From contig CASFWS010000052.1 of assembly GCA_949298295.1 (NCBI GenBank), positions 1 to 7,129 on the forward strand: DNA of 7,129 nucleotides, written 5' to 3'. Source of the DNA: an uncultured Bacillota bacterium (GTDB taxonomy: Bacteria; Bacillota_I; Bacilli_A; RFN20; CAG-826). Within the stretch, counting starts at the first letter, position 1, and each line of letters opens with the position of its first letter. Under the pieces are notes generated by a model, which was not told the DNA's origin, did no database searches, and was given only the letters and a program-made list of their open reading frames with translations. Below, piece by piece: positions 1 through 5,497 of the stretch. The translations under genes and the position numbers were made by a program.

Positions 1-879
1 GGTCCCGAGGATGTTGTCCCCGAGGAGCCCCACTTCCTCCATGTCCTTGATGGCCCGCTTCAGCCGCTCGACGGCAATCGGGTATTCGGCCCGGACGTAG
101 AAATAGCCTTCGTCGGCCCCGAAAGCGTAGCCGGCGATCATCATCCCCTCAATGACCTCGAAGGGGTTGCCCTCGAGGATCGAGCGGTCCATGAAGGCCC
201 CGGGGTCGCCTTCGTCGCCGTTGCAGACGATGTACTTCTTGTCGCTTTCGACGGCCGCGGCAAAGCTCCACTTCCGGCCGGTCGGGAAACCGGCGCCGCC
301 CCGGCCCCGGAGGCCCGACTTTAAGACTTCGTCGATGACCTCTTGCGGCTTCATGCTCGTAAGGACTTTCTTAAGGGCCTTGAAGCCGTCGTAGCCGAGG
401 GCTTCCTCAAGGAAATCGGGATTGATGAGCGAACAGCCGTGGAGGGAAATCCGCTTCTGCTTCTTGTAGAAATTGATGTCGTCTTGGCGGGCGACTTTCT
501 CGTGGGTGACCGGGTCGACGTAAAGGAGATCCTCGACGATATGCCCGCCGACGAGGTCTTCCTCGACGATGCGGGAAACGTCCTTGAGGGTTACCTTCCG
601 GTAGAGGGTATCTTCGGGGAAGATCTTGACGAAGGGGCCCTGCGAGCAGAAGCCGAAGCAGCCGACGTGGTTGCAAGTGACCCGGTAGCCGAGGCCCTTT
701 TCCTTGATGAGCCGGCGGAACTCCTCGACGAGGTCTTCCGACCCGTTGGCGATGCAGCCGGTGCCGCCGCAGATGAGAACGGCGCGCTTGCCGCCCTTGC
801 CGCTCAACTTGTCGTTGAAGGACGAGGTGCAGCTTTCGATTTCCCTTTCGAGGATTTCCGGCGTGGATAGGCGTTCCAT
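1..879 (-). CDS. nuoF: NuoF/HydB-like NADH-binding flavoprotein subunit, 3' end missing
   Basis: Open for 293 codons from ATG (877-879) to the window edge with no stop; family members are about 600 residues, so roughly half is seen. Residues 30-90 form a thioredoxin-like 2Fe-2S domain with cysteines C37-x4-C42 and C74-x3-C78 (CGGTGC, GCFGFC). The 51-kDa flavoprotein fold then begins: SGLRGRGGAGFPTGRKW near 188-204 and GDEGDPGAFMDR at 221-232 are the FMN/NADH-site motifs, followed by IAGYAFGA and VRAEYP. The fused N-terminal ferredoxin-like domain is typical of HydB/HndC of cytoplasmic [FeFe] hydrogenases rather than of respiratory complex I. The expected role is to take electrons from, or pass them to, NAD(P)H and hand them through Fe-S clusters to a catalytic subunit encoded beyond position 1. 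The start directly abuts the nuoE stop (TAA then ATG), with AAGGAGG eight bases upstream inside nuoE. A formate dehydrogenase or other NADH-linked partner is the main alternative. Confidence 0.93.
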   Translation of the reverse strand, partial: MERLSTPEILEREIESCTSSFNDKLSGKGGKRAVLICGGTGCIANGSEDLVEEFRRLIKEKGLGYRVTCNHVGCFGFCSQGPFVKIFPEDTLYRKVTLKDVSRIVEEDLVGGHIVEDLLYVDPVTHEKVARQDDINFYKKQKRISLHGCSLINPDFLEEALGYDGFKALKKVLTSMKPQEVIDEVLKSGLRGRGGAGFPTGRKWSFAAAVESDKKYIVCNGDEGDPGAFMDRSILEGNPFEVIEGMMIAGYAFGADEGYFYVRAEYPIAVERLKRAIKDMEEVGLLGDNILGT

Positions 880-1362
880 TTATGCTTCCTCCTTGGCCCG
901 GCACTCAGCGATGATGCCGGCTACTTGCCCGGGCTGGACCATCGGGTAGACCTTGCCGTTGATCGAAACGGCCGGGGCAAGGGCGCAAGCCCCGATGCAA
1001 CGAAGGGCCTCGATGGTGAAAAGACCGTCGTCGGAAGTCTCTCCCGGCTTGATGCCGAGGAGCTTCTCGAACTCGTCGAGAACCGCTTGGGAGTTCTTCA
1101 CGTAGCAAGCCGTCCCAAGGCACACCCCGACGACGTATTTGCCCTTCGGGGTCAACGAGAAGAAGTTGTAGAAGGTCACGACCCCGTAGATCTCGGCGAG
1201 GGGAATGCCCGTTTCCTCGCTCACGAGTTCCTGGGCCTCGATGGGAATGTAGCCGTATTTCCGCTGGATCTCCTCGAGGATGATCATGAGGGGCGAGGGT
1301 TCCTCCTTGTGGGAGGCACAGATCGCCACGATGTCTTTCTTGGCTTCGCTTCGAAGTGCCAT
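880..1362 (-). CDS. nuoE: NuoE/HydC-like 2Fe-2S (24 kDa) subunit
   Basis: 160 residues, normal length for the thioredoxin-like 2Fe-2S subunit of NADH dehydrogenases and NAD(P)-linked hydrogenases. The N-terminal helical part contains the family pattern LEEIQRKYGYIP (29-40) and IPLAEIYGVVTFYNFF (53-68). The cluster ligands are all present: C81-x4-C86 (CLGTAC) and C122-x3-C126 (CIGAC). It should form a heterodimer with the NuoF-like protein encoded immediately downstream and relay electrons to or from flavin and NADH in the cytoplasm. The start is fixed by AGGAGG six bases before the ATG. Translation of the next gene is probably coupled, because its Shine-Dalgarno lies in the last codons here. 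No other complex I genes are visible, so a soluble hydrogenase module (HydC/HndA) is more likely than respiratory complex I; that choice depends on the unseen next gene. Confidence 0.95.
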   Translation of the reverse strand: MALRSEAKKDIVAICASHKEEPSPLMIILEEIQRKYGYIPIEAQELVSEETGIPLAEIYGVVTFYNFFSLTPKGKYVVGVCLGTACYVKNSQAVLDEFEKLLGIKPGETSDDGLFTIEALRCIGACALAPAVSINGKVYPMVQPGQVAGIIAECRAKEEA

Positions 1363-1384
1363 TTCGGTCCTCCTAGTAAAAAAA

Positions 1385-1410
1385 TACCGATATAGATTGT
1401 AATATCGGTA
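1385..1410 (-). repeat. 9-bp inverted repeat enclosing the -10 box, followed by T7: operator and/or terminator
   Basis: TACCGATAT (1385-1393) and its exact reverse complement ATATCGGTA (1402-1410) flank an 8-base loop (1394-1401) that contains the -10 hexamer. On the minus strand the second arm is followed at once by seven Ts (1384-1378), then the nuoE Shine-Dalgarno. Two readings are possible. As DNA it is a symmetric operator centred on the promoter. As RNA in a read-through transcript from the upstream gene it is a weak (three G-C pairs) intrinsic terminator. A transcript started at the local promoter would begin within the second arm and could not form the hairpin. Confidence 0.65.
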
Positions 1411-1424
1411 ATCTTCGATTACAA
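1396..1424 (-). promoter_or_regulatory. Putative sigma-A promoter of the nuoE-nuoF operon
   Basis: On the minus strand, TTGTAA (plus 1419-1424, four of six matches to TTGACA) is followed after exactly 17 bases by TACAAT (plus 1396-1401, five of six matches to TATAAT). Transcription would start near 1388-1391, giving a leader of roughly 26-29 bases that carries the AGGAGG of nuoE. The spacer contains one copy of the repeated motif ATTACCGATAT and a second, inverted copy overlaps the expected start site, so regulation by a bound protein is plausible. The assignment rests on consensus matching only. Confidence 0.6.
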
Positions 1425-1466
1425 CTGAACAAACCGGTAATCTTTGGAGGCAAAATTACCGATATT
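1401..1466. repeat. 12-bp perfect inverted repeat plus a related central copy
   Basis: AATATCGGTAAT (1401-1412) and ATTACCGATATT (1455-1466) are perfect reverse complements 42 bases apart. Between them lies a third related copy, ACCGGTAAT (1433-1441), which shares a 10-base direct repeat CGGTAATCTT with the first arm (1406-1415 and 1435-1444). With the element at 1385-1393 there are four copies of one motif within about 80 bases of AT-rich non-coding DNA. This arrangement suggests several binding sites for one regulator, or RNA arms that can pair in alternative ways. Confidence 0.7.
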
Positions 1467-1486
1467 TTCGAGGTTACAAGCCGCGC

Positions 1487-2419
1487 TTAGGCCCCGAACT
1501 TCGCCTCGTCGATCTTGAAGGCCTCGATGAAGGTGGCCGGAAGGGCGATCCGCTCCTCGATGGCCTCAAGGTCTTTGTCTTCGAGTTCCCGATCGAAGGG
1601 AAGGCGGGAAAAGTCCTCCGTCCCGTCGGAAATCGAGACATAGAATTCCTTTCCGATGAAGGCAAGGTCGAAAAGCCCGGAGAAATGCCTTTCGAGGTCC
1701 ATGATCTTTTCCATCACGGTCGGGGTAAGGACGTAAAGGGCTCGGGTCGGATCGTCGCTTAAAACGGCAAACTTCTCGTCGAAGGCAATCGACTCGGTCT
1801 GGACGAGGCTCAATTGGCCAGGGTCGACCGTCCCGTTTTTCTCCTTCTTCTCGACGATCCGGACAAGGCCGCCGAGGTCGCGCCCGAGGGCAAAGCGGTA
1901 AAAAGTCCCCTCGGCATAGGTGATGTAGTGGGTCCCGTTTTTGCTATCTTGCTTCCGTTGAAGGACGTAATGGCCTTTCTCGAAGGGAATCCCTTCGTAG
2001 CGTCCGGCCATATAAAGGCTTCCGAAGTAACGGGAAGGAACATCGAAAAAGCCGGCATAGTCGATGACCTGTTGGGCGATGGCCCGGTCGGGATCGTAGA
2101 CGATATCCCCAAACAGGGCCCGGCCCCGCCTTTCCTCGAGGAAGGCAAAGGCTTTCCTTTGATAGGCCGAGCGGAAACTCTTCCCATAACCATAAAGGAC
2201 AAGGGCAACGACGAAGACGGCGGCAAGGGTCATGAAGAGGGCCACCAAAAGGCCGTCCTGAATGAGGTCGAGGCCGAAAAGGACAAACACCGCGATCAAG
2301 GCGAGGACGCCGAAAAGGGCAATAAGGAGGCCAACGTTCTTGAAGATGCTCCCTTTCTTCGCTCCTTTCGCCCTAAGAGCGGAAAGAGCCTTCTTGTCTT
2401 CTTCGCTTATGTAAGCCAT
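1487..2419 (-). CDS. DUF3137 family membrane protein
   Basis: 310 residues. A short charged N-terminus precedes two hydrophobic segments near residues 29-50 and 56-77, joined by a very short loop, so both ends probably face the cytoplasm. The large soluble remainder carries the DUF3137-type pattern: YMAGRYEG at 136-143 and the signature ESIAFDEKFAV (209-219) followed by D222-D223 and ALYVLTPTVMEKI. The molecular function of the family is not established. It is commonly found next to LemA, as here, with lemA 46 bases upstream, which suggests a shared envelope-associated role; that is inference. Unlike its neighbours it has no Shine-Dalgarno just before the ATG, because the preceding bases are the T-tract of a terminator-like hairpin. 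No usable Met follows before residue 63, which lies in the second TM, so the start is kept. Confidence 0.85.
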   Translation of the reverse strand: MAYISEEDKKALSALRAKGAKKGSIFKNVGLLIALFGVLALIAVFVLFGLDLIQDGLLVALFMTLAAVFVVALVLYGYGKSFRSAYQRKAFAFLEERRGRALFGDIVYDPDRAIAQQVIDYAGFFDVPSRYFGSLYMAGRYEGIPFEKGHYVLQRKQDSKNGTHYITYAEGTFYRFALGRDLGGLVRIVEKKEKNGTVDPGQLSLVQTESIAFDEKFAVLSDDPTRALYVLTPTVMEKIMDLERHFSGLFDLAFIGKEFYVSISDGTEDFSRLPFDRELEDKDLEAIEERIALPATFIEAFKIDEAKFGA

Positions 2420-2427
2420 TTTTGAAC

Positions 2428-2451
2428 AAAAAGCGCCCGCAAAAGGCGCTT
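2428..2451 (-). terminator. Terminator-like hairpin between lemA and the DUF3137 gene
   Basis: On the minus strand AAGCGCC (2451-2445) pairs with GGCGCTT (2437-2431) across a 7-base loop, and the T-run covers 2432-2428. It begins 14 bases after the lemA stop and its T-run ends 8 bases before the DUF3137 ATG. It may terminate most lemA transcripts or act as a partial attenuator that sets the lemA to DUF3137 ratio. No separate DUF3137 promoter was recognised. Confidence 0.8.
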
Positions 2452-2465
2452 ACTTTCCTTCAAAA

Positions 2466-3038
2466 CTAGAACTTGATCTCGACGTCTTCCTTCTTCCGGT
2501 CTTCGGCCTCGAAGAAATCGCGCGGGGTTAGATGAAGATGGCGGGCGACGATCGAAGAAGGGAAAACGGCAATCTCCTGATTGAAGATCGAGACGTTGGA
2601 GTTATAGATCCGGCGGGCGCTTTGGAGCTGCTCCTCGACGTCGCTGACCTGGTTCTGAAGGCCGAGGAAGACGGTGTCGGCCTTGAGGTTCGGATAATTC
2701 TCGGCGACGGCCTGGATCGAGGCGAAGGCCCGGTTCAGGCGGCCTTCGATGGCGCTTTTCTCCTTCATCCCCTCCTCGGCCTTCGGAGCCCTTAGCCCGG
2801 TCGTCTTCATGATCGTCTCGGCTTCGTGCTTGGCGTAGCCCTTCACCACTTCCACCGACTTGCTAAGAAGGTCGTAGCGTTTGGTGAGGGCGACGTCGAT
2901 GCCGCTCGAGGCCTCGTCGATCTTGACCGCGTAGCGCTTGAATTTGTTGTTGGTGGAAATCCACCAAATGAGGACGATGAGCCCAACGATAAGTAGGAGC
3001 CCGCCGACGACGGCAACCGGAATGATCCACGCAAGCAT
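2466..3038 (-). CDS. lemA: LemA family protein
   Basis: 190 residues from the chosen ATG (3036-3038), normal for the family. One N-terminal transmembrane segment (about residues 5-27, ending in WW) is followed by the helical LemA domain. Recognisable LemA signatures are IDVALTKRYDLLSKSVEVVKG (47-67, matching IDVqLkrRyDLIPNLVE.VKG), KHEAET (70-75), ENYPNLKAD (113-121), ARRIYNSNVSIFNQEI (141-156) and FPSSIVAR (159-166). The N-terminal tail is expected to be short and outside, with the helical domain cytoplasmic or outside depending on lineage. Biochemical function is unknown. AGAGG seven bases before the ATG supports this start. A 36-residue longer reading would run through the upstream terminator hairpin and is rejected. 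It has its own promoter and forms a pair with the DUF3137 gene. The final residues are charged (EDRKKEDVEIKF). Confidence 0.93.
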   Translation of the reverse strand: MLAWIIPVAVVGGLLLIVGLIVLIWWISTNNKFKRYAVKIDEASSGIDVALTKRYDLLSKSVEVVKGYAKHEAETIMKTTGLRAPKAEEGMKEKSAIEGRLNRAFASIQAVAENYPNLKADTVFLGLQNQVSDVEEQLQSARRIYNSNVSIFNQEIAVFPSSIVARHLHLTPRDFFEAEDRKKEDVEIKF

Positions 3039-3060
3039 AGGAATACCTCTTTCGCCGACT

Positions 3061-3069
3061 ATCATAGCA
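3061..3069 (-). promoter_or_regulatory. Extended -10 promoter candidate for lemA
   Basis: On the minus strand TGCTATGAT fits the extended -10 pattern TGnTATAAT with one mismatch. No -35 match lies at the normal distance, where the rplQ terminator sits instead; extended -10 promoters can work without one. The start site would be near 3054, giving a leader of about 15 bases that contains the AGAGG ribosome site (3046-3050). Its position just after a strong terminator supports an independent lemA transcript. Confidence 0.5.
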
Positions 3070-3070
3070 T

Positions 3071-3097
3071 AAAAGAAAAAGGCCCCGAGGGGCCTTT
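3071..3097 (-). terminator. Intrinsic terminator after rplQ
   Basis: On the minus strand AAGGCCC pairs with GGGCCTT across the tetraloop CTCG (plus 3079-3096), followed by a T-rich tail TTTTTCTTTT (3080-3071). The GC-rich stem and long tail make a strong Rho-independent terminator. It begins about 15 bases after the rplQ stop and marks the end of the ribosomal and rpoA operon. Confidence 0.92.
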
Positions 3098-3111
3098 CCT
3101 TGGTTGGAAGC

Positions 3112-3513
3112 TTACGCGCTCCAGCGAACGAGGACCAATTCGGCATTGTCGCCCTTGCGGGGGCCGAGCTTATAGGTCTTCGTGTAGCCGCCGACGCGGT
3201 CCTTCATCTTCGGGCCGATCTCGCGGAAGAGCTTGTCGAGGGCCTTGACGCCATTGGCGTCCTTGATGCCGTCGCGGAGGACGCTCGCGGCATGGCGGCG
3301 GCTAGCCAAGGTGTTTTCCTTGGCCAGGGTCACCATCGAGTCGGCGAGGGAAACGAGTTCCGGGGCGACGCCGCTGGTGACGGTCACCTCGTCATGGACG
3401 ATGAGCTCGCTCACGACGTTGCGGAGCATCGAATAGTTCTTCGAGGCAGTATAGGCGGCCTTGAAGCGGACGCCGGTTTTGCCGTGGACGTTTTTTCTAC
3501 CTTGTGATGCCAT
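3112..3513 (-). CDS. rplQ: 50S ribosomal protein L17
   Basis: 133 residues, close to the usual bacterial size. The core is clear: MLRNVVSELIVHDEVTV (29-45), SLADSMVTLAKENTLASRR (55-73), a KLFREIGPKMKDRVGGYTK block (94-112) and LGPRKGDNAELVLV (116-129). L17 binds 23S rRNA near the peptide tunnel exit. The N-terminus (residues 1-28) is atypical: instead of the common short RKLGRT-type leader before MLRN it reads NVHGKTGVRFKAAYTASKNY. It starts three bases after the rpoA stop, with GGAG inside the end of rpoA, so the two are probably translationally coupled. It is the last gene before the 3071-3097 terminator. Confidence 0.96.
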   Translation of the reverse strand: MASQGRKNVHGKTGVRFKAAYTASKNYSMLRNVVSELIVHDEVTVTSGVAPELVSLADSMVTLAKENTLASRRHAASVLRDGIKDANGVKALDKLFREIGPKMKDRVGGYTKTYKLGPRKGDNAELVLVRWSA

Positions 3514-3516
3514 AAG

Positions 3517-4518
3517 TTATTCTCCTACGTAATCGCGGAAGTGGAGGCCGATTGAAGCGAGTTTCTCCTTGACCTCCTTGAGCGACTTCTTGCCGAGGTT
3601 GCGGACCTTCATCATCTCGTCCTCGCTCTTCTGGATGAGCTCCATGACGGTGGAGATGCCAGCCCGCTTGAGGCAGTTGTTGGCCCGGACGCTGAGGTCG
3701 AGTTCCTCGATCATCATGTCCTGGTACTTATTCTCTTCGTTGTGCTTCTCTTCCTTCACGAGGCGGAGGTTCTTGACCTCTTCCTTGAGGTTGAGGAAGC
3801 GCTCGAAGTGCTCAACGAGGATGTGCGAGGCCATGGCCACCGCCTCTTCCGGGGCGATGGAGCCGTTGGTCGTGACCTCGAGAGTGAGCTTATCGAACTT
3901 GTTGTCGCTGTCGACGCGGGTCGGCTCGACTTGGTAAGCGCACTTCTTGACCGGGCTGTAGTTGCTGTCGGTCACGATGGTCCCGATCCGGGAGATCTTC
4001 TTCTGGGCCTTGTTGATGTCGCTGGTGACGTATCCGCGGCCGCGGGCCACGTAGATCGTCATCTTGAGCTCGGCGCCCTCCGCGAGGTGGGCAATCTCGA
4101 GTTCGGGGTTCACGACCGTCACGAGCGAGGGGAGGTCGAGATCGCCGGCCCGAAGGACCATCGGTCCCTTGACGTCGACGTTGATGACCTTCGTCTCCGA
4201 CTTCTCGTCGTCGACCCGAAGGACGAGGTCCTTGAGGTTGAGGACGATCTCGGTGACGTCTTCCTCGACGCCCTTGATGGCGCTGAATTCGTGACGGACG
4301 CCTTCGATGTCGAGGGCGTAGACGCTAGCGCCGGGAAGGGCGCTCAGTAGGACGCGGCGGAGGGCATTGCCGATGGTGATTCCGAAGCCCCGTTCAAGCG
4401 GAGCGACGACGAATTTGCCATAGTGCGCCACCGGGTCGCTGGTTTCTTCCTCGACCGTGAAGGGAAGGAAGGCTCCGGGGATGACGCTCTCGACGGTTTT
4501 AGTATCGTTAATAGGCAT
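3517..4518 (-). CDS. rpoA: DNA-directed RNA polymerase subunit alpha
   Basis: 333 residues, standard length. The N-terminal domain, which dimerises and nucleates beta and beta-prime assembly, carries PLERGFGITIGNALRRVLLS (40-59), the most conserved alpha motif. A flexible charged linker (EEKHNEENKY) leads to a complete C-terminal domain from about residue 268, with VRANNCLKRAGI (277-288) and VRNLGKKSLKEVKEKL, the helix-hairpin-helix surface that contacts UP elements and activators. AAGGAGG lies seven bases before the ATG. It sits between rpsK and rplQ with no rpsD, the usual Bacillota arrangement. Confidence 0.98.
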   Translation of the reverse strand: MPINDTKTVESVIPGAFLPFTVEEETSDPVAHYGKFVVAPLERGFGITIGNALRRVLLSALPGASVYALDIEGVRHEFSAIKGVEEDVTEIVLNLKDLVLRVDDEKSETKVINVDVKGPMVLRAGDLDLPSLVTVVNPELEIAHLAEGAELKMTIYVARGRGYVTSDINKAQKKISRIGTIVTDSNYSPVKKCAYQVEPTRVDSDNKFDKLTLEVTTNGSIAPEEAVAMASHILVEHFERFLNLKEEVKNLRLVKEEKHNEENKYQDMMIEELDLSVRANNCLKRAGISTVMELIQKSEDEMMKVRNLGKKSLKEVKEKLASIGLHFRDYVGE

Positions 4519-4541
4519 TTGCTATCCTCCTTGCTCGCCTG

Positions 4542-4952
4542 TTAGCCGCGGGTCCGCTTGGGCGGACGGCAGCCGTTATGGGGTACCGGGGTGGTATCCG
4601 AGATGGAGAGGACTTGGAGTCCGGCGGCGCCGAGGGCGCGGACGGCGCTTTCGCGGCCGGGACCCGGGCCCTTGACGTTCACGTCAAGCTGGCGGATGCC
4701 TTGCTCAAAGGCGCTCTTGGCCGCCGCTTCGCTCGCAAGCTGGGCGGCGAAGGGGGTCGATTTCTTGCTGCCCTTGTAACCGAGGGCGCCGGCGCTCGAC
4801 CAGGCAATGACGTTGCCCGCCGGATCGGTGATGGTGACGATGGTATTGTTGAAGGTCGAATGGATGTGGGCGATGCCCCGCGTGAAGTTTCTCTTGACCT
4901 TCTTCTTCCGCGCGGTGGTCGACTTCTTGCCCTTTTTCTTCGTGTCTGCCAT
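4542..4952 (-). CDS. rpsK: 30S ribosomal protein S11
   Basis: 136 residues. A lysine-rich N-terminus (KKKGKK, RKKKVKR) precedes the S11 core GIAHIHSTFNNTIVTITD (26-43), and the signature VKGPGPGRESAVRAL (93-107) and C-terminal PHNGCRPPKRTRG (124-136) are intact. S11 binds 16S rRNA in the platform near the mRNA exit and E site. AGGAG precedes the ATG. It lies 17 bases after rpsM and 23 bases before rpoA, in the conserved alpha-operon order. Confidence 0.98.
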   Translation of the reverse strand: MADTKKKGKKSTTARKKKVKRNFTRGIAHIHSTFNNTIVTITDPAGNVIAWSSAGALGYKGSKKSTPFAAQLASEAAAKSAFEQGIRQLDVNVKGPGPGRESAVRALGAAGLQVLSISDTTPVPHNGCRPPKRTRG

Positions 4953-4969
4953 ATCAGTTGACTCCTAAG

Positions 4970-5344
4970 TTAGCGGGTGGCCTCTTTCTTGTTGGCGATG
5001 GTCTTCCGCTTGCCTTTCCTCGTCCGGGCGTTCGTCTTCGTCCGCTGGCCGCGGACCGGAAGGCCCTTGCGGTGGCGGATGCCGCGGTAGCAGCCGATTT
5101 CCTGGAGCCGCTTGATGTTCATCGCGACTTCGCGGCGGAGGTCGCCTTCGGTCTTGAGCTTGGCGACCTCGGCGCGGATGGCGCCGAGCTGCTCGTCGGT
5201 CAAATTCTTGACCCGGATGTCTTCGCTCACCTTGGCGGCGGCGAGGATTTTCTTGGCGGTCGAGTCCCCGATGCCGTAAATGTAGGTAAGGGAGACGACG
5301 ACCCGCTTCTCGTTGGGGATGTCAACCCCGACAATACGTGCCAT
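4970..5344 (-). CDS. rpsM: 30S ribosomal protein S13
   Basis: 124 residues. MARIVGVDIPNEKRVVVSLT opens the helix-two-turn-helix region with YIYGIGDSTAKKIL (21-34), and the basic rRNA-binding C-terminal stretch CYRGIRHRKGLPVRGQRTK (85-103) is complete. S13 sits in the 30S head and contacts the P-site tRNA and the 50S intersubunit bridges. AAGGAG stands about 12 bases before the ATG, somewhat longer than usual. It follows rpmJ by 20 bases. Confidence 0.98.
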   Translation of the reverse strand: MARIVGVDIPNEKRVVVSLTYIYGIGDSTAKKILAAAKVSEDIRVKNLTDEQLGAIRAEVAKLKTEGDLRREVAMNIKRLQEIGCYRGIRHRKGLPVRGQRTKTNARTRKGKRKTIANKKEATR

Positions 5345-5364
5345 AAATTCTATTCACTCCTTGA

Positions 5365-5478
5365 TTAGCCCTGCCGCTGCTTGTGCTTGGGGTTGGGGCA
5401 GATGCACATGACGACCCCGTGGCGGCGGATGATCTTGCACTTGTCGCAGATCGGTTTGACGCTAGGTCTGACTTTCAT
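5365..5478 (-). CDS. rpmJ: 50S ribosomal protein L36, zinc-binding form
   Basis: A 37-residue ORF read directly from the minus strand: MKVRPSVKPICDKCKIIRR then HGVVMCICPNPKHKQRQG, ending in TAA. It is full-length bacterial L36. The zinc ribbon ligands C11, C14, C27 and H32 are all present, so this is the zinc-dependent form; an additional cysteine stands at 25, where Val is common. L36 binds 23S rRNA near the base of the L7/L12 stalk. An AAGGAAGG sequence lies about seven bases upstream. The position between infA and rpsM is the canonical one. Confidence 0.97.
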   Translation of the reverse strand: MKVRPSVKPICDKCKIIRRHGVVMCICPNPKHKQRQG

Positions 5479-5497
5479 AGTAATTCCTTCCTTCCGG

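Noticed and set aside
1397..1424. Rex operator in the nuoE leader
   Set aside because: TTGTAAT and ATTACAA are inverted but 14 bases apart; a Rex site needs about 4 bases and a TTGTGAA half.
1478..1488. Terminator directly after the DUF3137 stop (AAGC-CGC-GCTT)
   Set aside because: Only a 4-bp stem with a 3-base loop and no T-run follows on the minus strand.
3039..3146. 36-residue N-terminal extension of LemA starting near 3146
   Set aside because: It would translate through the strong rplQ terminator and the lemA promoter; AGAGG and the hydrophobic N-terminus support the ATG at 3038.
3742..4350. Long plus-strand open frames opposite rpoA, and similar ones opposite map, nuoE, nuoF and the DUF3137 gene
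   Set aside because: They lie antisense to clearly conserved genes, their composition mirrors high-GC codon bias, and they show no recognisable motif or ribosome site.
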